Positions 12,263 through 21,780 of a stretch of 64,000 bases of DNA are shown one piece after another. Below the pieces are notes generated by a model, which saw only the letters and a program-made list of their open reading frames with translations, did no database searches and had not been told where the DNA came from. How positions within the stretch are numbered: the stretch's first letter is position 1; every line of letters begins with the position of its first letter. Source of the DNA: Tetmemena sp. SeJ-2015 (lineage: Eukaryota > Ciliophora > Spirotrichea > Sporadotrichida > Oxytrichidae); contig JAJKFJ010022777.1 of assembly GCA_027382625.1 (NCBI GenBank), forward strand, positions 152,004-216,003, in the 5' to 3' direction. Position numbers and translations under genes: made by a program.

Positions 12263-12435
12263 ATTTTTATTAAGTGAGACTTTTTGATTTATCTAAATAT
12301 TAAATAATTATCAATTTGATTTGGTATTATGAGTTTAGATCCTTATGTTGGTGTTGGAGTCTCTCTTTAGAACGAATGAATACCTTCTAAATATATAATT
12401 AATTTACTAATAACCAACGATCTTTTCTGATTAAA

Positions 12436-12565
12436 GGAAGTGGAAAATTCTCCATGAGAGAGTTCCATTTTAAATATAAAGTGTAGGCATAAGGAATTGT
12501 CGCAATCTTAAACTCAAAACCTATTCCTACTTTTTGATCTGAGCAAATTAAATTTTTAAACTTCA
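12436..12565 (-). CDS. Minus-strand coding island, probably same gene as 11.9-12.26 kb
   Basis: The minus frame reads NLICSDQKVGIGFEFKIATI followed by PYAYTLYLKWNSLMENFPL. The codon pattern is clean and the ends fade into AT-rich DNA. It lies upstream (in minus direction) of the island at 11905-12262 and just outside the TIR element that begins at 12617. Confidence 0.45.
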
Positions 12566-12618
12566 TATATTAACTTTATACTTCTTTTATTAAATTAGAA
12601 AATAGGACAATTTTTTTT

Positions 12619-12695
12619 ATTGAGAAAATCAGTGATTAAGTCAATAAATACAAATACATTTAAATAACAGCCATTAAATTAATAATTGCCTAATT
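12619..12695 (+). repeat. Left terminal inverted repeat, 77 bp
   Basis: Starts ATTGAGAAAATCAGTGATTA and ends TTGCCTAATT. It is an exact reverse complement of 14428-14504. Confidence 0.9.
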
Positions 12696-12925
12696 GGGGT
12701 TTGGTGCTGAATATTACGAATATATAACGACAAGTTTATATTAGCTGATTAGAAAATAGGGATGCACTATTATAGCCTTCAGAGCTTTACTTTAGTATTT
12801 TCATTCAGTTCTTCATCCCTTCGCTCATTCATATGCATTCTTTTTTCAATTCGCGTTTTCTCTCATCTCACATCATGTTCCATCACTTTGTATATCTTGG
12901 TGGATCTAAGTCGTTTTAAAAGCTC

Positions 12926-14311
12926 TCATATGTTTTACTGGAAAGGCATTGCTCGCACTTCAACTGCTTGTGCTTCCCATGCGGTTTCTGCTGTCTCTTC
13001 TTGTCTAAAAAACAGCATAAGCTAAGATAAACTAAAACTGTTGGAGACAACCCACTCCTAGGAAGCAATTGCCCCAATAATTAAAAAGTAAGCAAAAAAG
13101 TGCCTCGCCAATTCGCACCAAAAATTACCTCGCCAATTCGCACCAAAATTACCTCGCCTTTTCGCACCAAAGAATGTTGTATACTTTTTCAAGCTCCATA
13201 ATATCCAATACTTACTTTCTGAGCATGCTTCGCACAAGTCTCCATAGCACCTCTGAAAGCCAATGTCCTCTTTCGATCCTGATGCCTTCTGGTGTAGAAG
13301 ATGCGCCAGCGCCAATGATCATCTGAGATGGGCTTCAGCTTCTGATATCCAAAGAGCTGCAATTCTTGCTGAAGGCGCTTCCCCTGAGTTTATTGCCTCC
13401 CTGATCTCTCCTCCTGGAACGCCATTGCTCTTGCTCGTCGATTTCTAAATCTTGGCCGAAGGTGAGTCAGGGTGAATCGCCTATCGCTTCATTAGTAGTT
13501 TTTTATTACGACCCTAAGCATAGTTCCTGATTGTTGGCATCGCTACTTTAGTCTGAGCTTTGGCAAACATTGCTCTCCTCTACTTGACTAGCGACCTCTC
13601 CTGCTGATGTTTAGTGCTCGAGCCAAGCTCTGCTTTCCCTTGCACGCGACTCAGTATATGCTTATGCTTGAAATTAGAAGAACTTGCCGCAGTCTTCTCA
13701 TTGCAAAGGGATTCAATCTGTACTGTTTTGAATTGGTGCGAAAAGGCGAGGTCCTTTTTGGTGCGAATAGGCGAGGTCCTTTTTGTGCGAATTAGCGAGG
13801 TATGTTTTGCTGCAACCTATCTCTTATCGTCTTGCATATCACTTTACCTCCTGATAAATCCAAGCAGCTGTACCTAAGCGCGATGTTATGAGTGAAGCCC
13901 ATGGTAAAAGAACCCAGCTCGCATAGACTCTTCATTCAGACCTGCCACCACCGTCATGCTACTGCGGCTGATTACCTCCTGCTACTTCATGCATTGATCA
14001 ACGCCTTGAAGGAACCCTTTATCCTCATCCTGTCCTTGAAAACCTCTCCTCGTTGACCTGTGAAATATGTAGCAGCTCTAGTCGTTAGCTAGCTGTCCAT
14101 TGAAGAAGGCTGCTGCAAGCACTGGACCTGAAGTATTTTGCTCTACCATCTCCTTTTTGAAAGCGATGTGCCAATTCGAGGGTTCCTTTGGGTCCAAGTT
14201 AGAGTATTCTCCTTGATCCTCTAAAAACTGATGGATCTGAGTCACTGTCCTTCCTGATCGTCCAAGATTGCACTAGTATCCTCTGCTCTTAAAGAAGATT
14301 GAGAGTTCCAT
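12926..14311 (-). CDS. ORF of the 77-bp TIR element, one internal TGA
   Basis: From the ATG at 14309-14311 the frame runs 330 codons to TGA at 13319-13321, then stays open in the same frame for 130 more codons to TGA at 12926-12928. Residue context across the first TGA (EAEAHLR, stop, SLALAHLLHQ) reads like one protein, so this is probably a nonsense change or a Trp codon turned TGA. The N-terminus is MELSIFFKSRGYQCNLGRSG; later come a Gln-rich segment and two stretches created by in-frame copies of the 18-bp repeats (KHTSLIRTKRTSPIRTKKDL; FGAKRRGNFGANWRGNFW). A CYGDLCEAC cysteine cluster lies in the C-terminal part. No family recognised. It may be a new transposase type, an accessory protein or a decayed gene. 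Confidence 0.55.
13103..13169 (-). repeat. Three tandem 18-bp repeats, left cluster
   Basis: Copies of CCTCGCCAATTCGCACCA start at 13103, 13128 and 13152 (the last with TTTT in place of AATT). They are the inverted counterpart of the cluster at 13734-13800. Both clusters are translated within the element's ORF, giving different peptides because of strand and frame. Confidence 0.85.
13734..13800 (+). repeat. Three tandem 18-bp repeats, right cluster
   Basis: Copies of TGGTGCGAAAAGGCGAGG (and variants) start at 13734, 13759 and 13783, with the same 24-25 bp step as the left cluster but in reverse orientation. The two clusters could pair as a long-range stem inside the element, or serve as internal transposase sites. 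Confidence 0.85.
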
Positions 14312-14427
14312 GTTGCATTTGGGTATATATGACTATGAGAGCTAGGCACTGAAAGTTTAGTATTACTCAATTTCTTTGCTTAGTAGTCCTTCCATTTTTA
14401 AATCTTAGGTATCAAACCCCGAATTTT

Positions 14428-14504
14428 AATTAGGCAATTATTAATTTAATGGCTGTTATTTAAATGTATTTGTATTTATTGACTTAATCACTGATTTTCT
14501 CAAT
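14428..14504 (-). repeat. Right terminal inverted repeat, 77 bp
   Basis: Exact reverse complement of 12619-12695. Perfect identity suggests recent insertion or sequence conversion between the ends. Confidence 0.9.
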
Positions 14505-15080
14505 AATTTAAATCAATCTTAACTAAGCATTCCTATTTGAAAAGCCTATATTCAATTTCACAAAATAATATATGCTGCTATTTAGGTTTTAATGGGAGTG
14601 AAAATTTATCTTAAATAAATCTATAGTCCTAAATTATCCATTTCCCAATAAATTAAAATTATTAAGCCTTCTAATAAATATAAGAAACTTACTCCTTAAT
14701 TATCTAAATTTAAATGTAGGTAACTCCTAAATCATTTTCAAATTTAAATTACATTACAAACATCATTATCAGAGAGAATTATGATTATTTTATAGGATTA
14801 AGATTGGGTAAGAATAATTTATGGAACAGTTTAGGCTCTTCCAAAAACCTCATTGTAAAATTATATGATTTTATTAATATAAATGAAAGTCTTGAAATTT
14901 GTTAAAATTATAAAATCAAAATTCTTTACGACTTTCATTTTGTTATCGAACTAAATCAATAATTTTGCAATAAATTTTAAGTTAATAAAATTGGAAAATT
15001 AAAAAAGGGAAACTAAAAACAAAACTTTCAAATAAGAAAATCTATGTTTGTTTTTAAAACTAATTATTTCTTAAATATTT

Positions 15081-15293
15081 ATGATTAATTGTGGTAGGAC
15101 TTCCTACTGTTGTGTTTACATTCTACTTTATGATCTTAATGAGGTGGATCTATATCAAAATTACAGGTAAAGAAAGCAGTCATATCTATCATTAGCAATT
15201 GTTGATAATATTTAAACTATCTAATTCCTATTAAAAAAGGTTTCTGAAGAAAATTTTAAATATAGAGTGATTATGCCAATCTACCTAACATGA
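15081..15293 (+). CDS. Short recoded ORF, uncertain
   Basis: An ATG at 15081 opens a 70-codon frame to TGA at 15291-15293, reading MINCGRTSYCCVYILLYDLN and later QSYLSLAIVDNIQTIQFLLK. Protein-like in its first half. No neighbours support it, so it may be an isolated MDS or chance. Confidence 0.25.
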
Positions 15294-15559
15294 AATGCAT
15301 ATTCACTTGTTTTTTATCCTCAATAATAATTAATTCCATCAATTTGGAAGTTCACTCATTTCTTTATCTTGTTAAAGGGCTAATATCACATCTTATAAAT
15401 AAAAAATGTAATGTCTTTTATTAAATTAAATAATTTTAAGTATCCCCTTGACACTGTCTGCCATTGAAGTAGTCTCCATGCATACATTAAATTTAATATA
15501 TTCCCCCAGAATAGGGTAAACTATAGTTCTTTTCTTAAATGGACTGATAAATAAAATGA

Positions 15560-16990
15560 TTTGCAGCATTAAAAAATTTAGCTAAAATTTTAATAAAAAA
15601 AGAAAATTTAAAAAATTTTTTAAATTTAAAATAAATTTTCTTAATTAAAAGGTCTCAGATTTGAAAAATTTTTTCCCTTTTTGATCAGATCAAATTCTAA
15701 AAATTTTTTTCTTGCAACTTTAAAATTTGGGGAGTTCAAAAAATTTTAAAATACAAATTTTAATTAATGAAGGGAAATTTTTCTTGGGTGGGGGGTTTAA
15801 AAAGAAAAATTAAAGAAAATAAATTTTTTTTTAGCTTAAAAAAATTAAGGTGGTTTTTAAAATTTTTTAAATTATTAAAAACTACAAAATAATTTTTCAA
15901 AAGTAATAATAATTTTTAATCTTAAATTTTTTAATTGAAATCCCTGACAATCTCCAATAGTCAAGGAGAGTAGTGATCTGGGGCGAGTTCACAATCCTAC
16001 TTTTATAGAATTGCAGGAAATCATATTTGTTTGATTACCCAAAAATAATATATTAACTCTAAATTCGGGGGGCCTTTCCCCGACAGTAAAAATTTTTAAT
16101 GAAAAAGGGAAGTAAAAAATTATTTTATAGGATAATTTTCCTCCTAAATCTGATTCTTCCCGTTAAGACCTTTTAAAAAAGTTAAAATTTTAATCCTTTC
16201 GTTTAAAGCTGCACCCAAATAAAATTATATTTTTAGCTATTTTTTTCCTAGGGAAATAAATTTTTAAAAGGGTTTTTTTTTTCAAATTTTTTAAAAAAAT
16301 TTAAAAAATAAATTTTTTTTACAAATTTTCACTCTGCTTCTTTGGGTTTAGCTAAACATGTTATTTTAAAAAAAAAAAATATTCTATATTTTCAAAAATT
16401 TGCGCTTAAATTTTTTTTACAAAGCGAAAAAATAGCTAAAAAATAGATTTTATTTTGCAGCTTAATCAAAATAAAAGGTTAAAATTTTTTTAGGTTGAAT
16501 AGGCCCCTTTAAATTAAAAATAATTAAAGGGGAAAAACCATAAAAAATTTTTCCCTTTTTTTTTTTATAAAATTTTTAAAAGCCCCCCCCCCAAAAAAAA
16601 AATTTTTTAAAAAATTTTTTATTTTTCAAAATTACTTTTTACTTCAATTTTTTTTTTCCATTTAAAAAAATTTTTAAAAAAATTTTTTAAATTATGAATT
16701 AATTTTGAATGTTTTATAAAAACCTTTTAAAAAAACCAAAAGAGTTTTACAAAATTGTCTTTAAAATTTTATGGTTTTTAAAAATTTTTCCCGGAAATTT
16801 TACAAAAGAAATGTCCGTTTTTATATTTTTTTAAAAAAGCATTTTAAATATTTAAATGAAATGGAAAAAACTTGGAGTTTTGCTTTTTTTTTGCAAAAAA
16901 TTAGTTTTTTGGAAAATCTCATAAAGCAATCTTGGTGCCCTATCTAAATTTTTTTAATTATAACTCTCATAAAAGAAAAAAAATTTAAAA
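15560..16990. other. Homopolymer-rich low-complexity tract
   Basis: This stretch is dominated by runs of A and T (for example AAAATTTTTTAAAAATTTTT patterns) with odd C and G runs of 5-10 bases near 16.07 and 16.58 kb. Apart from a short gene-like patch near 15.95-16.03 kb no coding signal is seen. The alternation of homopolymers is unlike the neighbouring IES DNA and looks like poorly resolved sequence as much as biology. Confidence 0.6.
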
Positions 16991-17224
16991 TTTACTAGCA
17001 ATAACTGTAAACAGAGAGTGTGTATTAGCACTTAATCAATTGTCAAATTCAAACCCTAAATTCAGTTTCAGCAATTAAATAAGTTATAAACTGATAATAT
17101 CAAATTTTATTTCTCATGAGTATTTGAAACAAAATATAATCAATTATAAATATTAATTCTTCTTCACTGTTATAATGAATAAAATAATATTCTTCTTTTA
17201 ACTTATTGATTATTTTGACTTATT

Positions 17225-17335
17225 AATTTTCAGAATTTGATTAGTCGTGAACCAGAATTCAAAGAAATAGGTATCAAGACCATTCTCATAGGCTTTCAAA
17301 GTTAATATAGATTATGAGTCAAGTGCAGAATTCTC
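17225..17335 (-). CDS. Downstream MDS of the minus-strand LamG gene
   Basis: The minus frame reads ENSALDSQSILTLKAYENGL followed by DTYFFEFWFTTNQILKI. FEFWF is the characteristic strand of the LamG-like domains of this window. It lies downstream (minus direction) of the longer LamG islands at 17.46-19.44 kb and is probably the start of the gene's third LamG domain. The frame then enters AT-rich DNA; the C-terminus is not seen. Confidence 0.5.
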
Positions 17336-17463
17336 TAAAAATAAATTGAGAATTGATCTTTAGATATGGTAAATTCTAAACTGCTGGATTTAAATATAAA
17401 AAATAATCTTTAAGAAAAATAAAAATTGAAAATTATAATATGAATTAAGAAAGATGTTTATTA

Positions 17464-17697
17464 TTAAATGTTTATATTTAGGATCGATAATCTCGCACAT
17501 TGATGTGATATAATTCCAATAGTAGTCTTTATCGCAAAATTGAAGAAGTTGGTCTTTGGGTTTAATGTAATTGAGAATTTGAGTAGATGGTTAAGCCATG
17601 TTTGGATTATGCTAGTATCTTCTAGTTTATTAGGCCTGAGACTGTCTCTTTTCATTCTATAGTAACCAACTAAGCACCCATGCTCATACTCTGTCAT
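17464..17697 (-). CDS. MDS of the minus-strand LamG gene
   Basis: The frame reads MTEYEHGCLVGYYRMKRDSL, then PNKLEDTSIIQTWLNHLLKF and later AT-rich codons. GCLVGYYRMKRDS corresponds to the strand that starts a new LamG domain (compare LIGYWKFKPYKDN at 33.4 kb and YYPLDEGSG at 60.0 kb). The ATG is probably internal rather than a start, because the frame is open upstream. About 20 bases separate it from the stop of the second LamG island. Confidence 0.5.
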   Translation of the reverse strand: MTEYEHGCLVGYYRMKRDSLRPNKLEDTSIIQTWLNHLLKFSITLNPKTNFFNFAIKTTIGIISHQCARLSILNINI

Positions 17698-17719
17698 TCT
17701 CCTAAAAATATTTAAGAAT

Positions 17720-18690
17720 TCATAAATCGTGAAGATAATTGATAGATGAAATATAGACAGATAAGTTCAGATTATTAGCTTCTTACGTTCTAGAAAACTA
17801 TTTGAGTTCATAAGGACTTCTAATTATGCTCCAAATTCTTAATTCTTTCATAAGAAGTTGGGCTGGATCTTTTACTTGAGTCGAAGTATATTAAATGAAA
17901 CTTTATATATGATGCGATTTATATTCTTTAGCCAAGCTCAAAGTACCTTTGAAATAGAATTCTATATATAGTTTATTGTAAATAACTAGCTTACCATTCA
18001 TATTTGAATAGAGGAAATTATTGAAAATGAAATCCGAACCTAGCTTATTCTACTTAAAATTTAATTTTTTTAGTTTGAAAGTGATTTATAATTTAGTGAT
18101 AATTAAGCTCTACTTTTGTACAAATTGGATAGCTAAATGACGCCAGCCCCCAGTAGGGGAAATTTGTGAAGTGAATGTCCAGCAAGGATTCTTAACCATA
18201 AAATTTAAGCAAAATGAATTAGTGTTTGGGCCGTTAGTCCTTATAAAAAAGTTGCTTTGATCTCCTTCATCGCTTATCAAAACCACATCATAACCTGAGT
18301 CCCTCTAAATAAAGAAATACCAAAACTCAACAGTCAGCAATGAGAAATAAATTGGATACAAAGGTTTATCGATAGAAGCCCCTGCGCTAGAAAAATCCGT
18401 GAATTATAGAACTTCAAGTTCAGGGTCTTCACTTGCAGTTTCCAGTCTAGCTTAAGAAAGTTACTAATCTAAATCTTCGTCTTGAAAAGAAAGATAATTT
18501 TATATTTGAACGTAAACAGGATTAAACAGATTCTGCTTAAAGGTATGATGCCTACCATAAGAGGAGAAGTCTTTTTGCGTTTTCCCGTTACCATAGTTAA
18601 ATAGTTTATAATAGAAAAGCATGCTTCCCTTTTGAGTATTGATTTGTCCAAAACTTAGGAAACATTAAGAAGCGATTTCATTTATCTTAC
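17720..18690 (-). CDS. Second LamG-like domain of the minus-strand gene
   Basis: A single frame is open for about 320 codons to TGA at 17720-17722. In order it shows GSMLFYYKLFNYGNGK, an acidic linker ETASEDPELEVLQ, then a LamG/concanavalin-like domain: SLLTVEFWYFF, DVVLISDEGDQSNFFIRTNG, TGGWRHLAIQFVQ and a final LLMKELRIWSIIRSPYELKQ. This is the clearest such domain in the window. It follows the first LamG island with a frame change, so a short IES near 18.68 kb is likely. Extracellular binding is inferred from the domain and from the upstream signal peptide. Confidence 0.7.
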
Positions 18691-19443
18691 TTAAAAATTA
18701 CTTCATCCATATCTTGCTAAGAAAGTGGTGCTTTCCAAAATGCCAAGTCTGCAAGGTATATCTCATTATAAAAAATATTAAAAATATAGTTTACGATATA
18801 TTCTAATTATCTAGAGAATTAAATCCAAACCTAAGTAATGGAAAGTTTTGGAATGATCCCTATAATATTAGATGAGAGTAAAAATAAATCTACCTTCACT
18901 AATATCTATGAATCGGCATTCTAATCATAGACAATTTCTCTATTTTTATAGAAGAAAATTTTTGAAGTTTCTTTTGAGCAGCCGATTCTCTACCATTTAT
19001 TCAAGTCAATAATAAATGTAATTATTTAGTCAAGGTACTGCATCCCTTGTTCACTTGCTTAGGGTATTCCAGTAATTTCGAAATTAATCTGACCAAGATT
19101 ATTATCTTATCCTTCGATGTAGATATTAATTATTGTGTCTAGTAAAACTAGGTAGGCACCGCTTTAAAGAGTAATTGGCTTTGCCCAAAAGCTCAGCGAG
19201 AAGGTTATTTTATTGCACAAAATAATTCCCTAATAATGCTTTTAAGCTAATCTTAATTAAAATAGATGAAGACTCAAGATATAAGTCTTAATAATTTATT
19301 GGATATATCATGTCCATGAAGGTGCCATCTTTATTAGTCCAGACTTTTCCCATCTAAAATTAGATGAAAAAAAATAAGTCAATACCAGCAAATTGCCAAT
19401 CCAGAAGACATATTAAAACAATAGCAAGTTTGATAACTCTCAT
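18678..19443 (-). CDS. Start of a secreted LamG protein: signal peptide and first LamG domain
   Basis: The ATG at 19441-19443 opens MRVIKLAIVLICLLDWQFAG, a textbook signal peptide: basic N-terminus, hydrophobic core, small residue end. After a short T-rich stretch the frame continues VWTNKDGTFMDMIYPINYQD. A second frame then carries a LamG-like domain: ITFSLSFWAKPI, GQINFEITGI, LNKWQRIGCSKETSKIFFYK and EIYLADLAFWKAPLSQQDMD, ending at TGA 18678-18680. The frame change near 19.23 kb implies an IES or intron. This makes the minus strand from 19.44 to 17.2 kb one gene encoding at least two complete LamG domains, on the cell surface or secreted. Confidence 0.65.
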
Positions 19444-19449
19444 ATTATA

Positions 19450-19790
19450 ACTAGTCTTGATTAACTAAGCCATTAATGATTATACTTTATATGGACTAAA
19501 ATAGAAATTAGATTTTTATTCAAATGATTTTTATGGCTTGAAACTGAATTAAATATCTTTTATCCTTCTGCGTGATGTTAAAATTAAATGTAAAAATAAT
19601 TGAGAAGTTAAATAGGTATAGTAGAGTCAATTCAACATTTTAAGGAAAGAGTTCACTAATTGCTAGTACTACCACTTATTTATTGATCTCTCTCAATCAT
19701 TGAAAGACTCTTCGCTAATTGACACTCATTAGGCTTTTCCGTGGTTTAGTACCTTTTGAGCTAGTGGCTCGACATAGGGAGCACAAGCTC
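19450..19790. other. Boundary between the LamG gene and the scrambled locus
   Basis: Upstream of the LamG gene start (on the minus strand) this stretch contains no convincing frame. It includes moderately GC-rich patches near 19.65-19.80 kb that could be a promoter, telomere-addition region or the distal end of the scrambled locus. No telomere repeat (C4A4) was seen. Confidence 0.35.
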
Positions 19791-19798
19791 TCCTCATT

Positions 19799-20152
19799 CT
19801 ATCATGCACGTACGAGTTACTTACTTCTCCATAAGATTTGATAGAATAATACCTTTCTATAAGTATATTCTTAAGTTTTGTAGTTAGGACCCCAAGGATA
19901 AATTGGCGCTTGGAAAAGTAGCTGGCTCCTATTATCTACAGTTTGATCTCCTCTCCAATCGAGCTCAAATACCTTGCAGTAGCCAATAAGCATATCGCGA
20001 TCTGAGCGTAGAAGATTTGGATGCTCAATTACTGCCTTGACAGCATGAGGGAGGAAAGATGGGTAGTCATAGTTAAAGAGGTACAAACGAACAGCTAAGT
20101 TCTCACTAATTCGGTGCAACTCATGTGTTGATAGGTCCTTGTAGTCTTTCTT
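19799..20152 (-). CDS. Scrambled gene, distal minus MDS
   Basis: The frame reads KDYKDLSTHELHRISENLAV, YDYPSFLPHAVKAVIEHPNL and a tail APIYPWGPNYKT. Reading TAA as Gln it continues about 28 codons to a TGA near 19.80 kb, so either the protein ends there or the MDS ends at an unseen pointer. It joins the upstream segment by removing a 22-bp IES at 20153-20174. Helical and rich in charged residues; no known domain. Confidence 0.6.
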
Positions 20153-20174
20153 AAAATATTACAAAGTATTACTT
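20153..20174 (-). other. 22-bp IES with AAG pointer
   Basis: On the minus strand AAG precedes and ends this AT-rich piece. Excising it with one AAG joins HGNPIK to KDYKDLS in frame, whereas reading through it hits TGA. This is the hallmark of a short non-scrambled IES. Confidence 0.7.
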
Positions 20175-20560
20175 GATGGGGTTTCCATGCTCATCGGTAG
20201 CTAAGAACTTAGAGACGATCTTCTCTCTGGCTTGTTTCAGAGGCTTGTTGTATTCCTCATGGAGTTCTGCGTCGCTCTTCCTTAGTGCCTGTGGAGCAAG
20301 GACGACTCTCTCTTCAATCTCTACTTCCTTTCTTCTAATCCATTTCTCAAGTAGCATGATTCTGTCGTCGAAGGGGTTGACTTGCTCCATAAACTGTTCA
20401 AGAGATTTCATGTCCTATTCATAGTAACTCTTGTCAAAGGTGGTCTTGTTACGAGCAACACTCAGCATGGCCTTTAAGTAATCTAAGTCTTGCTTTGAGA
20501 ACTCACCAGCCGTACGGTAAGCGACTTCCTCTAACTCATTTAGCAAAAACTGATTTCCTT
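20172..20560 (-). CDS. Scrambled gene, minus MDS
   Basis: The frame reads NQFLLNELEEVAYRTAGEFS, YLKAMLSVARNKTTF, MEQVNPFDDRIMLLEKWIRR and LKQAREKIVSKFLATDEHGN. It is strongly helical with many charged residues, and the two TAG/TAA codons must be Gln. It is preceded by an AT-rich gap near 20.56-20.62 kb that shifts the frame and is therefore probably an IES or the place where a plus-strand MDS inserts. Confidence 0.6.
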
Positions 20561-20614
20561 TTTTTCTAGATAAGTGGAATATTTAATATCATAATGCATT
20601 AATTAAAGGAATGC

Positions 20615-21090
20615 ATATATTTGGAGAGACCCCACTCTCTTCTGAGTCTGTCAGATAGCATCTCTGTTTCAACTTTGTTGACGGCATCTTCGTCCAAGAA
20701 GTGACCAAGTTCAACTACAAGCTCATTCAATGCGAACTTGGAGTGATTCTATCTCCTGTCAATGTCCACTCTTGGGATGGTATTAAGGGTGTAAAGGTCC
20801 TTCTCGCTCAAATCTCTTAAGCTTAGTCTACTAAATTTCAAATAGAGTACTTAATTCTTTGGCACAAGTGAGTCTCTGAGGTTGAGAGCGTTTCTTTCTG
20901 GGTTCTTGGTAACATCATCAACCCAAACCTTCAAGTATTCCTTCTCATTTAGGGAAAGCTCCTTATCTCTGTATAGCTTGTAGAGAAATTAATTTTTGAA
21001 GTTAGTTTCTGCTCTGCATCTTGTGTTATGGAGGTACTCTTGATCTGAAATTCCCTTGTCGTTTAGTTCAGGATCCATATCGTACACAAA
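20615..21090 (-). CDS. Scrambled gene, minus MDS
   Basis: The frame gives YDMDPELNDKGISDQEYLHN, RDKELSLNEKEYLKVWVDDV, NPERNALNLRDSLVP, DRRQNHSKFALNELVVELGH and ETEMLSDRLRREWGLSKYMH. It is moderately GC-rich compared with the IES DNA. A TGA just upstream (about 21.09 kb) marks a likely MDS start. TACGAT at that start also occurs in frame in the plus segment at about 25.13 kb and is a weak candidate pointer. Confidence 0.6.
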
Positions 21091-21189
21091 TCACTCTTGA
21101 CTAGTGACTTTAAATCTACATGGATGCAAATCTTATAATAATAATCAAATGGAAGAGGAGAACTTATCTGATAAAGATCTTCGTTTTAA

Positions 21190-21325
21190 TTTACATGGGT
21201 TTAATTATTCTTGTCTATAATGCTCAGCTATGTCAGGAGTCATCATGGCCTCGTATTTATCTATCTCATTTGCAACCTTATCAAATTCCTCCACTCTTGC
21301 TTGCTTCTTAGCAGCCTCTTACAAG
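21190..21325 (-). CDS. Scrambled gene, minus MDS
   Basis: Reads EAAKKQARVEEFDKVANEID, then YEAMMTPDIAEHYRQEQ before turning AT-rich. Its end shares CAAGAATA (21206-21213) with the plus segment at 25021-25028; joining there reads HYRQEQLVKAGYWGYEEAL in frame, so this is a candidate minus-to-plus pointer. Confidence 0.5.
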
Positions 21326-21369
21326 AAAAAGTGGGATTATAGCTAGGCTCACGCATTTGCTATTAGATA

Positions 21370-21700
21370 TAATCTTAAAAATTTTATTTGAAGTTCAAGT
21401 TCAAAAGTACTGCACTAAGCAACTCATAGGAAATATTCTGAAATATAAAGTATTCATGAAACTAGCTGCTTTTGAGCTTGTATTCCAGAGTCTTTTTAAT
21501 ATGAAGGCAGTTCAACTGATAATCTAGTTCCTAGCCAAATCAAAATTTTGGTTAAAATAATAGAACTCATTTGCTATTTCACCGGGCTTATCATAACTGA
21601 AAATAAATAGAGCCTTAAGAGTCCAACCTGAGGGCAAGTTAGAGTCCACGAATAATTTATTCAGTACCTTTATAATAACTTAATGCTTAAGAGCATCATT
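21370..21700 (-). CDS. Minus-strand coding island in the scrambled locus
   Basis: One frame reads MILNDALKHQVIIKVLNKLF, NLPSGWTLKALFIFSYDKPG and EIANEFYYFNQNFDLARNQ. After a one-base frame change near 21.51 kb a second continues LHIKKTLEYKLKSSQFHEYF. Composition is more AT-rich than the other minus segments. It resembles helical-repeat proteins and could belong with the RAP-like plus segments rather than with the main scrambled gene. Confidence 0.4.
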
Positions 21701-21780
21701 TAGAATCATTTTTCTTTATTAAAAGGAAGATCTATCCAAGTTTCTTCACAAATTATATAATACGGTAAATTTTTTTCTTT

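Larger units (their letters stand above)
12617..14506 (-). mobile_element. 1.9 kb DNA transposon-like element with perfect 77-bp TIRs
   Basis: The block is bounded by terminal inverted repeats at 12619-12695 and 14428-14504 that are identical over all 77 bases; two more bases pair outside. TTT lies on each side (12614-12616, 14507-14509), but the left copy sits in a T run, so a 3-bp target duplication is uncertain. Just inside both TIRs is a GGGGTTTG word. The interior is more GC-rich than its surroundings and holds one long minus-strand recoded ORF and two inverted clusters of an 18-bp repeat. TIR length matches the 77-78 bp known for TBE elements, but the ORF shows no DDE or other transposase motif that I can recognise. 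Confidence 0.8.

Noticed and set aside
13607..13877. Plus-strand standard-code frames within the TIR element
   Set aside because: They are shadows of the long minus-strand recoded ORF covering the same bases.
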